Below, in pieces: positions 23,845-31,150 of a stretch of 34,828 nt of DNA (within the stretch, counting starts at the first letter, position 1; each line of letters opens with the position of its first letter). Source of the DNA: Oscillibacter sp. (GTDB lineage: Bacteria > Bacillota > Clostridia > Oscillospirales > Oscillospiraceae). The notes below the pieces were generated by a model. It made no database searches. It was given only the letters and a program-made list of their open reading frames with translations, and was not told the origin of the DNA. The position numbers and the translations under genes were made by a program. Location: positions 1 through 34,828 of the forward strand of contig DNFA01000040.1 in NCBI GenBank assembly GCA_003487665.1, written 5' to 3'.

Positions 23845-24648
23845 TTACCGCAGGCCGGCGGCCTGCATGATGGCCTCGATGGGCTCGATGGGCTGGCTGC
23901 CCCAGGTGATCTCCACACCTGCGCAGCCGGCGCTGTCCAGCATGTCGCGGGCTTCGTCCGTCAGCAGCTTCCGGTAGGCGTCGTCCACCATCTCCAGCTT
24001 TTGCAGATACTCGGTCAGTCCGTCGTTTTTGGCGGCCAGCCATGTGGAGGCAGCTTCGCCGATCTCATCCGCGCCGAGGCCGGTGTTCATGCCCCAGTCG
24101 ATCAGCTGGACGGCGGCCTGCACCGCGCGCAGCGACGAGCCGGACACGCCCACCGTCACCGTCTCGTCGATCTCGTCCAGAATGGCCAGCTTCAGCACCG
24201 GCGGCACGTCCGCCATAGCGTCCGGTTCGCCGGAGGTGGAGCAGGTCACGCCCTCTGCGCCGACGGTCACATACAGCGTCCCCTTTGCAATGTCGTAGAA
24301 GAAGGATGCCTCCTCCAGCAGCGTATCGTCCGATCCGCTGGCGCCGACGGTGAAGAGCACGGAGCGGTTCTCCTCCTGCGACAGCTTTGCGATATCCTCG
24401 CCCGCGAAGATCCATTCACCGGACTTCAGCGGCGTGCCGTCGGCGTTTTCGCACACCTTTGTAAAGCTGTCGCTGTTCAGATAGACGGCGTAGGCATCGT
24501 CACGCTCCAGCCTGACGTATATGCCCTCCTTTTTGGTATCCGCAGGCGCGTCCTGCGCCGGGGTACGGCCGGTGCAGCCCGTCATAAGGGCGGCGGCCAG
24601 CAGTAGGGCTGCGATCAGCAGCAAGGTCAACTTTTTGCAATGCTTCAT
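23845..24648 (-). CDS. Lipoprotein of unknown function, 267 aa
   Basis: A signal peptide (Lys-rich start, hydrophobic 8-22) ends in MTGC, so Cys25 is the likely lipidated residue and the protein would sit on the outer face of the membrane. The rest is acidic and soluble with a few Cys (about 66, 135, 240, 243) and no motif I know. AAAGGAG precedes the ATG. It is a single gene with its own near-consensus promoter and a leader of about 90 bases that contains a long hairpin. A structural or binding role is only a guess. Confidence 0.85.
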   Translation of the reverse strand: MKHCKKLTLLLIAALLLAAALMTGCTGRTPAQDAPADTKKEGIYVRLERDDAYAVYLNSDSFTKVCENADGTPLKSGEWIFAGEDIAKLSQEENRSVLFTVGASGSDDTLLEEASFFYDIAKGTLYVTVGAEGVTCSTSGEPDAMADVPPVLKLAILDEIDETVTVGVSGSSLRAVQAAVQLIDWGMNTGLGADEIGEAASTWLAAKNDGLTEYLQKLEMVDDAYRKLLTDEARDMLDSAGCAGVEITWGSQPIEPIEAIMQAAGLR

Positions 24649-24695
24649 GGCTTCTCCTTTTCCCTGTGGTTTTTGCGGTCTGCGTCAGAAGATAA

Positions 24696-24736
24696 CAGAC
24701 GCAGTACAGGCCGTTTTCCGGTCTGTGCTGCGTCTG
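24696..24736 (-). promoter_or_regulatory. Long hairpin in the lipoprotein mRNA leader
   Basis: Arms 24696-24713 and 24719-24736 pair at 16 of 18 positions around a 5-base loop. On the lipoprotein mRNA the two exceptions are C-A pairs; on the opposite strand they would be G-U. The structure lies between the promoter and the ribosome binding site and has no T-run, so it is not a simple terminator. Confidence 0.45.
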
Positions 24737-24751
24737 AGCGTCTGCTGTATG

Positions 24752-24779
24752 ATTATAGCTCTCTGCGCGAAAATGTCAA
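24752..24779 (-). promoter_or_regulatory. Sigma-A promoter for the lipoprotein gene
   Basis: Both hexamers are perfect: TTGACA (24774-24779) and TATAAT (24752-24757), with a 16-bp spacer, on the minus strand. Confidence 0.8.
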
Positions 24780-24835
24780 GGGCAATACCGCATAATGGGA
24801 CAAGAGCGCAGAATTTCCGCAAAGCGCCGCAGCTT

Positions 24836-25969
24836 TCATTGTGCGGTGCTGCCCAAGAGCTGACCGGCCTGCATCCAGAGCGTCATGGCTGCCAGCAGGA
24901 TGGCCAGAAAGCCGAAGCTGATGGCGGAGAACAGCCCCATGAACCGCCCCGTCCGCCCCTTGACGTGCTTTGTGTACTCCCGGAAGGTGATGAGGCTGGC
25001 CAGCGACGCCACCAGCGTCCCCGCGCCGCCGATGTTCACGCCCACCAGCAGCCCCTGATAGTCATCGGTGAACCGGCTCAGCAGGATGGCCGCCGGCACG
25101 TTGCTGATGACCTGACTGGTCAGCGCCGCCACCGGCATGACCCCGTGGGTCAGCAGCTGGCGGAACAGCTGACGCACCGGCTCGATCCGCGCCATGTTGC
25201 CGGAGAAGGTGAAGAACGCCGCGAATGTCACCAGCAGTCCCCAGTCCACGCCCAGCAGCGCCCGGCGATCCAGCACCAGCAGCGCCGCCGCGATGACCGG
25301 CAGCCCCAGCCAGTAGGGGATGCCCCGCAGCACCATAGCCACCGCCACGCAGAACAGCACGCCGTATATCACGGCGCGGCGCTTGTCCGGAGGCGTCTCC
25401 TGCCGGGGAACGGTCAGGCTCTCCCGCGGCAGGAACAGGCAGCACAGCAAAATCAGCACCGTGGACAGCAGGAACGGCGGCAGCATGATGGTCAGGAACT
25501 CCCCGTTGGGGATGTTGTAGTGATTGAACAGATACAGGTTCTGGGGATTGCCGAAGGGCGTCAGCATACCGCCCAGATTGGCGGCGCAGTTTTGCAGGAT
25601 GAACGTCAGCGCCGTCCATTTCGTCTGGCCTGTGCTCTCCAGCACGAACCAGCTCAGGGGCAGAAACGTCAGCAGCGCCGTGTCGTTGGTCAGCAGCATG
25701 GAACCCACCAGCGTGATGGACACCAGCGCCGTCACCGCGCCCCGGGTGGTGTGGAACACCTGCACCAGCTTCTGCGCCAGCAGGGGGAACAGTCCTATGC
25801 CCCGCAGAGCGCCCACCACCGCCAGCACGCACAGCAGACAGGACAGCGTTTTTACGTCGTAATAGCCCAGATAGTCCGCATCCGGCGGCACAAACACCGC
25901 CGTCACCGCCGCCGCCAGCACCGCGATCACCGGCATGGCGTTGGCCTTGCACCATTGCAACAGCTTCAT
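24836..25969 (-). CDS. SLC13/ArsB-like anion permease
   Basis: A 377-aa integral membrane protein with about ten hydrophobic segments. The loops NDTALLTFLPL (about 96-106), NLGGMLTPFGNPQNLYLF (about 131-148) and SNVPAAILLS (about 293-302) are typical of the citrate transporter / ArsB / NhaD superfamily, where such re-entrant loops line the ion path. The likely cargo is a carboxylate or oxyanion; the exact substrate is not readable. The ATG at 25969 follows GAGG at five bases; a GTG two codons earlier is less likely. It has its own promoter (26016-26044). Confidence 0.88.
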   Translation of the reverse strand: MKLLQWCKANAMPVIAVLAAAVTAVFVPPDADYLGYYDVKTLSCLLCVLAVVGALRGIGLFPLLAQKLVQVFHTTRGAVTALVSITLVGSMLLTNDTALLTFLPLSWFVLESTGQTKWTALTFILQNCAANLGGMLTPFGNPQNLYLFNHYNIPNGEFLTIMLPPFLLSTVLILLCCLFLPRESLTVPRQETPPDKRRAVIYGVLFCVAVAMVLRGIPYWLGLPVIAAALLVLDRRALLGVDWGLLVTFAAFFTFSGNMARIEPVRQLFRQLLTHGVMPVAALTSQVISNVPAAILLSRFTDDYQGLLVGVNIGGAGTLVASLASLITFREYTKHVKGRTGRFMGLFSAISFGFLAILLAAMTLWMQAGQLLGSTAQ

Positions 25970-26015
25970 AGACACCTCGCACAGCCCTTACAGGGCGAAA
26001 AATCCAACGGCTGTT

Positions 26016-26044
26016 ACATTAGCATATTTTTCCCTGCGGGTCAA
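26016..26044 (-). promoter_or_regulatory. Promoter for the SLC13-like permease
   Basis: TTGACC (26039-26044), 17 bp, TAATGT (26016-26021) on the minus strand, in the gap after the zinc-ribbon gene. Confidence 0.55.
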
Positions 26045-26092
26045 GCGTTCTGCTCCGGTCTGTGCGGCGCGGCATGGGCGCACCTCCGCACG

Positions 26093-27448
26093 TCAGGCTG
26101 CGGCGTCCCTGCCGGCGGGCAGCGCCACCTCCGTGCCGTTGTTCACCTCGATGCGGTAGCCGCCGGGGTTGTACACATCCGTTCCGTTGCCCCGGAAGCG
26201 GCAGTCATCCAGCGCCGCATAGGAGTTCGGCGGCAGGCACAGAAGCTCCAGCGCCGTGGTATTGTTCAAAAAGTCGATGCGCCTGATGGTATATGTATAG
26301 GAGTTGCTGTACGCGGAGTCGTACCGCGCGCCCACCCCGTTGCCGCCGATATACCCGCCGTGGAGATAAACCCAGCCGCCGTTCACGGCCAGCGCGCCCA
26401 CGTCCCAGCCGGTTACGCGGCAGTTCTCCAGATAGGTGGGCGCTCTGGCGGTCACGCCGGTTCCGCTCCCATCCCCCTCAAAGCTGGCCTCCGAAAAGCG
26501 GACGTAGGCGTGGCACCGCTCCGTGTCGCTCAGGGGCGTCACCGTCACCGGCGCGGCGAAGGCGGTGCCGCTGCCCTTCAGCGTGACCGCGCAGCCCACC
26601 GACACCGGCGCGTCATAGGTCACGTCCGGCAGCTCCACCGTGATGGACGTGTCCGCGTTGTACTCCTCCGCCAGCCGATCCAGCAGCGCCTGCAGCTCCT
26701 GCGCCGTTTCCAGCGGCGCGTCCTCCGGCGTGATGCGCAGCGCCTGCTGCTCCTCAAATTCCACGGTCATGGTCAGGCGCAGCACGTCGCCGCTCTTCAT
26801 GCGCAGCGTCCAGACCACCTCGTTGTGGGTGCAGGTGGGATCCGCACGCAGCCGCCGGTACAGCAGCGCCGGGGACTCCGGTGTTTCCTCCTCCGCGTCC
26901 CACAGCTTCACCCGGCTCACGCCCTCCGGCGCGGTGACGGACACATCCCAGTTGTCCAGCAGCGCGGCGAAATCCTCCGCTGCGTAGTCCTGGGTCACGG
27001 CGTCCTCCACCATGACGGTGGCGGGGAAGTCCACCGTTCCGCCCGCCGGGATCAGCTCCGAGCGATACCCCACCGGGTCGGTACGGCCCTCGATGGACGG
27101 CGTCACAGCCGTGAACACATGGTACTCCCGCCCGTCCGCGCCGGTGTAGTAGGTCTGGCAGGCGGCCAGATAGGGATCGGCGGCGGCCTGCGCCGCATCT
27201 TCCTTGCCCGCCGTGTCCTCCGGCGGCGTGCCGCCCGGCCTGCTCAGCCACAGCACCACGGCGGCGGCAGTCGCTGCGATGACCGCCGCCAGCAGCAGCC
27301 AGCGGCTCCGCCGGTGTCCGGCGCGGGGCAGGGCGATGACCCGCCGCTGCGCCAGCGTAGCGGTGCAGCGGGTGCAGAAGGATGCGTCCTGCGCCAGCGG
27401 CGCGCCGCAGTGGGGGCATTTCTTATCCGTTTTCGTCATGTCCGTCAC
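26093..27448 (-). CDS. Zinc-ribbon membrane protein with large extracellular (beta-helix-like) region
   Basis: The 451-aa protein begins with a zinc ribbon (CPHC at 11-14, CTRC at 25-28), a basic linker, and a single transmembrane helix (about 50-68), so the ribbon is cytoplasmic and about 380 residues are outside. The last 130 residues have short repeated strands with Asn/Gly turns (for example NGGWVYLHGGYIGGNG, IDFLNNTTALELL and LDDCRFRGNGTDVYN), suggestive of a right-handed beta-helix. The first extracellular half is unfamiliar. It follows the protein kinase with a GTGA overlap, so a GTG at 27448 is the likely start; an ATG at 27439 is possible. The arrangement suggests a membrane receptor or effector controlled by the kinase; this is inference. 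Confidence 0.85.
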   Translation of the reverse strand: MTDMTKTDKKCPHCGAPLAQDASFCTRCTATLAQRRVIALPRAGHRRSRWLLLAAVIAATAAAVVLWLSRPGGTPPEDTAGKEDAAQAAADPYLAACQTYYTGADGREYHVFTAVTPSIEGRTDPVGYRSELIPAGGTVDFPATVMVEDAVTQDYAAEDFAALLDNWDVSVTAPEGVSRVKLWDAEEETPESPALLYRRLRADPTCTHNEVVWTLRMKSGDVLRLTMTVEFEEQQALRITPEDAPLETAQELQALLDRLAEEYNADTSITVELPDVTYDAPVSVGCAVTLKGSGTAFAAPVTVTPLSDTERCHAYVRFSEASFEGDGSGTGVTARAPTYLENCRVTGWDVGALAVNGGWVYLHGGYIGGNGVGARYDSAYSNSYTYTIRRIDFLNNTTALELLCLPPNSYAALDDCRFRGNGTDVYNPGGYRIEVNNGTEVALPAGRDAAA

Positions 27449-28143
27449 AGCGCCTCCCGCAGCTCCTGCACCGAGTGATACCGCTGCTCCGGGCTGGTCA
27501 TGGTGCAGCGCTGCACCACCCGTCCGGCGTGACCCGCCGCCAGCTGCCGGGAGGGATGCTGCCCGGTGAGCATCACATTCAGCAGCACGCCCAGCGAATA
27601 GATGTCCGCCCGGCCGTCCGTCTGGGACAGGCCGAACTGCTCCGGCGCGGCGTAGCCGGTGGTGCCCAGCACCACCGTGTCCGCCGTGCCCTCGGGTTTG
27701 ATGATCCGGCTGGCGTCAAAGTCGATGAGCACCGCCTGATCGCCCCGCAGGATCACGTTGCTGTCCTTCACGTCCCGATGCACCGCGCCCAGCGAGTGCA
27801 GTACCCACAGCGCCGCGCACACGTCCTCCGTCACCCGTCTGGCCTCCGGCCACGAGAGCACGCCGCCCTCCAGCAGGAACGTCAGGGTGTCGCCCTGCAC
27901 GTATTCCTCCAGCACGGCCACCTGCCCGTCCTGCTCCGCCACCTCCTCGATGCGGGGCAGATACGGGCAGTCCACCGTCAGCAGCTTGCGGTACACCTCG
28001 GCGCTGCCGGTGAAGCGGCGGAATATGTAGCGCTTGCCGGTGCTGCGGTGCCGCAGCAGCGTCACGCTGCCCCGCGCGCCCCGCTTCAGCAGCCGCACCT
28101 CCTCAAAATATGTCTCCACATCCCGCAAAAAAGTGTCGTACAC
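27445..28143 (-). CDS. Atypical serine/threonine protein kinase
   Basis: A 232-aa kinase domain with no membrane anchor or sensor domain. The catalytic loop HRDVKDSN (122-129) is complete, the activation segment ends in a normal AAPE (165-168), and DIYSLGVLL follows. Two departures stand out: the metal-binding DFG is DFD (141-143), and the beta-3 position of the usual VAIK lysine appears to be Arg (R42, in YIFRRF). The glycine-rich loop is reduced to RGARGSV (21-27). HRD and the first Asp of DFD are kept, so it may still be active, but a pseudokinase role cannot be excluded. The start is a GTG with AAAGGGG upstream. It is first in a two-gene operon with the zinc-ribbon protein and divergent from the HTH gene. 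Confidence 0.9.
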   Translation of the reverse strand: MYDTFLRDVETYFEEVRLLKRGARGSVTLLRHRSTGKRYIFRRFTGSAEVYRKLLTVDCPYLPRIEEVAEQDGQVAVLEEYVQGDTLTFLLEGGVLSWPEARRVTEDVCAALWVLHSLGAVHRDVKDSNVILRGDQAVLIDFDASRIIKPEGTADTVVLGTTGYAAPEQFGLSQTDGRADIYSLGVLLNVMLTGQHPSRQLAAGHAGRVVQRCTMTSPEQRYHSVQELREAL

Positions 28144-28199
28144 AGAAGCTTTCCCCTTTCCCGATAGCGATTTTCCCCAAAGGCTATGCAGCCAGCATA

Positions 28200-28228
28200 T
28201 TGTTTTTCTCTTAAAAATTTACTATTAT
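28200..28228 (+). promoter_or_regulatory. Promoter for the HTH gene
   Basis: TTGTTT (28200-28205), 17 bp, TATTAT (28223-28228). Its -10 overlaps the -10 of the kinase promoter on the other strand. Confidence 0.5.
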
Positions 28229-28255
28229 ATTACATGATATCGCATATTGTTGTAA
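28227..28255 (-). promoter_or_regulatory. Promoter for the kinase / zinc-ribbon operon
   Basis: TTACAA (28250-28255), 17 bp, TAATAT (28227-28232) on the minus strand; a TATAAT three bases further (28224-28229) is an alternative -10. Confidence 0.55.
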
Positions 28256-28270
28256 AGGTGTAATTGCGGA

Positions 28271-28696
28271 ATGAACGAGAAAAACACAGATACCCTCCAG
28301 CAGGAACTGATGAGCACCAACAATCTGGATCGTTTCCTGACGGAAAACGACGCCAGCTTTCGTGACGTCCCTCTGCAGGAGGCCATCCAGCGCATTTTTG
28401 ACGAAAAGGGCATGTCCAAGGCGCAGCTGGCCAAGCAGTCCGGCATCAGTGAGGTCTATCTGCACCAGCTGTTCTCCGGCCGCCGCTTTCCGTCCCGCAG
28501 CCGCCTGCTGTGCCTGTGCTTCGGGCTGGGCGCCACGGTGGACGAGGCGCAGTCCCTTTTGCAGCAGGCGCGTCACGCGCCGCTGTACTCCCGCGACCGG
28601 CGGGACGCCATCATCATCTTCGCTCTCAGCCACCACATGACCCTTTTCGAGGTCAACGACAAGCTGTTCACCGAAAATCTGGATACACTCTGCTGA
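28271..28696 (+). CDS. XRE-like helix-turn-helix protein paired with the kinase
   Basis: A 141-aa protein with a Cro/C1-type HTH at about 38-100 (MSKAQLAKQSGISEVYLHQLFSG spans the two central helices). The HTH is flanked by an N-terminal arm rich in Asn, Ser and Thr (about 5-30) and a C-terminal helix pair. NLDRFLTEN near the start and KLFTENLDTL at the end are similar in composition, which may reflect a docking or phosphoacceptor segment. The ribosome binding site is weak (AAAGGTG, ten bases upstream). It is divergent from the kinase operon through overlapping promoters, so it probably regulates that operon and may itself be a kinase substrate; both points are inference. Confidence 0.85.
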   Translation: MNEKNTDTLQQELMSTNNLDRFLTENDASFRDVPLQEAIQRIFDEKGMSKAQLAKQSGISEVYLHQLFSGRRFPSRSRLLCLCFGLGATVDEAQSLLQQARHAPLYSRDRRDAIIIFALSHHMTLFEVNDKLFTENLDTLC

Positions 28697-28721
28697 TGAC
28701 CGACAGGGGAGACGGGGGAGG

Positions 28722-28750
28722 AAAAAAGAAGCACCTTGCGGTGCTTCTTT
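28722..28750 (-). terminator. Terminator of prfB (possibly bidirectional)
   Basis: An 11-bp stem (28725-28735 with 28740-28750, loop TTGC) is followed by T6 on the minus strand. The + side continues TTCGTTT, so it may also end the HTH transcript. Confidence 0.85.
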
Positions 28751-28754
28751 TCGT

Positions 28755-29879
28755 TTACTTTTTGATCTCGCCGTTGGCGGCGGCGGTGAGGTACGCGTTG
28801 ATGAACCCGTCGATGTCGCCGTCCATCACCGCCTGGATGTTGCCCATCTCGTAGCCGGTGCGGGTGTCCTTGGCCAGCGTGTAGGGCATGAACACATAGG
28901 AGCGGATCTGGCTGCCCCACTCGATCTTCATCTGCACGCCCTTCAGGTCGCTGATCTTCTCTGCGTGCTGCTGCAGCTTCAGCTCCGCCAGCTTCGCCCG
29001 CAGCATCTTCATGGCGTTGTCGCGGTTCTGGAACTGGCTGCGCTCCGTCTGGCAGAACACCACGATGCCCGTGGGCAGGTGGGTCAGGCGGACGGCGGAG
29101 GACGTCTTGTTGATGTGCTGGCCGCCGGCGCCGCTGGAACGGCAGGCCTGCATTTCGATGTCCTCCGGACGGATCTCGATCTCGCTGTCGTCGTCCAGCT
29201 CCGGCATGACCTCCAGCGCGGCGAAGCTGGTCTGCCGCCGGGCGTTGGCGTCAAAGGGGCTGACGCGCACCAGCCGGTGTACGCCGTTCTCGCTCTTGAG
29301 GTAGCCGTAGGCGTTCTCGCCCTCGATGAGGATGGTGGCGGACTTGATGCCCGCCTCGTCGCCGGCCTCGTAGTCCATCAGCTGATAGGTGTAGCCGTGG
29401 CGCTCCGCCCAGCGGGTGTACATACGGTAGAGCATCTCCGTCCAGTCCTGCGCCTCGGTACCGCCGGCGCCGGCGTGGAAGGTGAGGATGGCGTTGTTGG
29501 CGTCATATTCGCCGCTGAGCAGCGCCGCCAGACGGCGCTCGCTGATCTCCTTTTCCAGCGTCTCGTAGCCGTTGGTGACCTCCTCCAGCTGGCTGGGATC
29601 GTCCTCCTCCTGCGCCATCTCGCACAGGGTCAGGGTGTCCTCCCACTCGCTGACCAGCTTGTCGTGCTTCTTGATCTTGTTCTCCAGCCGCTTCACCTGA
29701 CGGCTCACCTGCTGGCTCCGCTCCAGATCGTTCCAGAAGCCCTCCTGCTCCGTCTCCTTTTGCAGCGCGGCCAGCTCCTCCCGCGCCTTGGGGATGCCCA
29801 GCGCCTTTTCCAGCTCGCCCAGCGTCGGCTCCAGCGCCAGCAGCTTCTGCTTATACTCGTCGTATTCGATGACTGCCAT
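28755..29879 (-). CDS. prfB: Peptide chain release factor 2, no programmed frameshift
   Basis: RF2 recognises UAA and UGA stop codons and triggers peptide release. The 374-aa protein is full length, with the SPF codon-recognition tripeptide (207-209, in VSPFDANAR) and the GGQ hydrolysis motif (252-254, in GAGGQHIN). Most bacterial prfB genes need a +1 frameshift at an in-frame UGA near codon 25; here the frame is continuous from the ATG through the whole N-terminal coiled coil (residues 1-110), with no SD-like slip site and no internal stop. AAGGAG lies nine bases upstream. It has its own promoter and terminator. Confidence 0.97.
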   Translation of the reverse strand: MAVIEYDEYKQKLLALEPTLGELEKALGIPKAREELAALQKETEQEGFWNDLERSQQVSRQVKRLENKIKKHDKLVSEWEDTLTLCEMAQEEDDPSQLEEVTNGYETLEKEISERRLAALLSGEYDANNAILTFHAGAGGTEAQDWTEMLYRMYTRWAERHGYTYQLMDYEAGDEAGIKSATILIEGENAYGYLKSENGVHRLVRVSPFDANARRQTSFAALEVMPELDDDSEIEIRPEDIEMQACRSSGAGGQHINKTSSAVRLTHLPTGIVVFCQTERSQFQNRDNAMKMLRAKLAELKLQQHAEKISDLKGVQMKIEWGSQIRSYVFMPYTLAKDTRTGYEMGNIQAVMDGDIDGFINAYLTAAANGEIKK

Positions 29880-29921
29880 ATATCGTCTCTCCTTGCGTCT
29901 GCAAATTTCCTTAGCCTTTCT

Positions 29922-29949
29922 ATTATACCAAAAAACGGCTGTTTGTAAA
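29922..29949 (-). promoter_or_regulatory. Sigma-A promoter for prfB
   Basis: TTTACA (29944-29949), 16 bp, perfect TATAAT (29922-29927) on the minus strand. Confidence 0.7.
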
Positions 29950-29992
29950 GAGCGGAAAACGGGGATGGCTGCACGAGGCGTTTCGCAGCCAA

Positions 29993-30022
29993 AGCGCCCT
30001 CCGGCGGATGCCGGAGGGCGCT
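29993..30022 (-). terminator. Terminator of the dus-sigma-queT operon
   Basis: A 13-bp perfect GC-rich stem (29993-30005 with 30010-30022), 10 bases after the queT stop. The minus-strand tail is only TTTGG, so efficiency is uncertain. Confidence 0.6.
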
Positions 30023-30032
30023 CGTGTCCGCG

Positions 30033-30539
30033 TCAGCGGTTCTTCAGATAGTTCTGCAGGGCGGTGCTCTTGCTCAGCCGCCACAGAAGCAGCATGCCCA
30101 GCCCGTAGCAGGCCACCACCTCGCCCAGACCCACGGTCAGGGCGTTGAAGCCGTAGGTAGGCCAGAAGGCGGCGGAGGTGCCCGCCTGCTCATAGGCCAG
30201 CACCAGCCCGACGAGGACGGTGTTGGCCAGCACCGGCGGCAGGGGCGCCAGCCACATTTTTTTGCACCGGGCGGTCAGCAGGGCGGCCAGCAGCGTGGCG
30301 GCGGAGCCTACCACAATGTCCAGCACCCCGTAGGGGCTGAGCAGGTTGGCGATCAGGCAGCCCACGCCCAGACCCCACGCCGTCTCCGGCAGGAAGAAGG
30401 GCAGGACGCACAGCGCCTCGGAAAAGCGGCACTGGATGGGGCCGTAGGTGATGCCGAAAATGGAGCCGAAATAGCTGAGGACGGCGTATGCGGCGGCGGT
30501 CAGCGCCGCCAGTGTCAGTTGTCTGGTGCGAAGCTTCAC
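30033..30539 (-). CDS. queT: QueT-family queuosine-precursor transporter (ECF S component)
   Basis: QueT proteins are the substrate-binding S components of energy-coupling factor transporters for queuosine precursors such as preQ0/preQ1, salvaged for the tRNA wobble base. The 168-aa protein has about five or six hydrophobic segments and the family signature around IQCRFSEALCVLPFF (about 35-49), plus IVVGSAATLLAALL and a conserved NALTVGLGE near the end. No EcfA/EcfT partner is in the window, so it would share a common module. It starts at a GTG that overlaps the stop of the anti-sigma candidate (GTGA), with AGGAGG upstream. No preQ1 riboswitch sits in front, since the gene lies inside an operon. 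Confidence 0.9.
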   Translation of the reverse strand: MKLRTRQLTLAALTAAAYAVLSYFGSIFGITYGPIQCRFSEALCVLPFFLPETAWGLGVGCLIANLLSPYGVLDIVVGSAATLLAALLTARCKKMWLAPLPPVLANTVLVGLVLAYEQAGTSAAFWPTYGFNALTVGLGEVVACYGLGMLLLWRLSKSTALQNYLKNR

Positions 30540-31150
30540 TGGTTTTCCTCCTGTGTCAGTACATACCAGTCGTCGGAGGCGGTGAAGCCGGCGGCGGCCA
30601 TGGCGTTTTCTATGATGCTGTTATCCTCGCAGGGATGGCCGCTGCCATCGCTGGCAGTCACCTGCACGGCGGTATCGCCCCGCACCGTCACCTCCAGCAC
30701 ATAGCCCTGCTGATGGAGCAGCCGGGCGGCGCTGTCCAGTGCGGTGTCCATGGGGTCGTAGGGCTGGTCGTGGGCGCTGTCCTTCTTGACCTCCTCGCCG
30801 GCGCGGTTTTCCTGCATGTCGCAGGTATCGCTGCCGGGGACTGCGGATGTGACCATATCCTCCGTGCGGCTGTCATCCACGGCGGCATCCGCGGAGGCCA
30901 TGTCGCTCATAGCGTCCTGCCGGGAGCGGCTGTTCAGCGCCAGCGGAATGGCGGCTGCGGCCACCACCAGGCAGGCGGCGGCGGATACCATCCACTTCCA
31001 ATAGGGGTTCTTTTTGCGCCTGGCGGCGTTCTGGGGCGTGGCCGCCACCTGCGCCATGATGCGGTCGGTGAGATCGGCGGGCGGCAGCGCGTCGCTCTCC
31101 AGCGCTTCACGAAGCAGTTTATCCATGGGGTCAAAGGGCTGCTGTGTCAC
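30536..31150 (-). CDS. Single-pass membrane protein, probable anti-sigma factor
   Basis: The 204-aa protein has a cytoplasmic N-terminal part of about 50 residues (including DKLLREALESDALPPADLTDRI), one transmembrane helix (about 52-72), and an acidic extracytoplasmic part with two Cys (about 108 and 173). This is the usual plan of an ECF anti-sigma factor encoded right after its sigma gene, although the zinc-binding HXXXCXXC motif is missing. A short helical sigma-binding segment would be the N-terminal part. It starts at a GTG that overlaps the sigma stop codon (GTGA), so the two are translated together. The function rests on position and topology, not on sequence similarity. Confidence 0.8.
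   Translation of the reverse strand: MTQQPFDPMDKLLREALESDALPPADLTDRIMAQVAATPQNAARRKKNPYWKWMVSAAACLVVAAAAIPLALNSRSRQDAMSDMASADAAVDDSRTEDMVTSAVPGSDTCDMQENRAGEEVKKDSAHDQPYDPMDTALDSAARLLHQQGYVLEVTVRGDTAVQVTASDGSGHPCEDNSIIENAMAAAGFTASDDWYVLTQEENQ

Noticed and set aside
24521..27478. A long + strand open frame (about 985 codons) across the lipoprotein, permease and zinc-ribbon region
   Set aside because: Low-complexity Arg/Gln/His-rich translation antisense to real genes with ribosome binding sites and domain signatures.
30500..30600. preQ1 riboswitch in front of queT
   Set aside because: queT starts inside the preceding coding sequence with a GTGA overlap, leaving no room for an aptamer; none seen before dus either.
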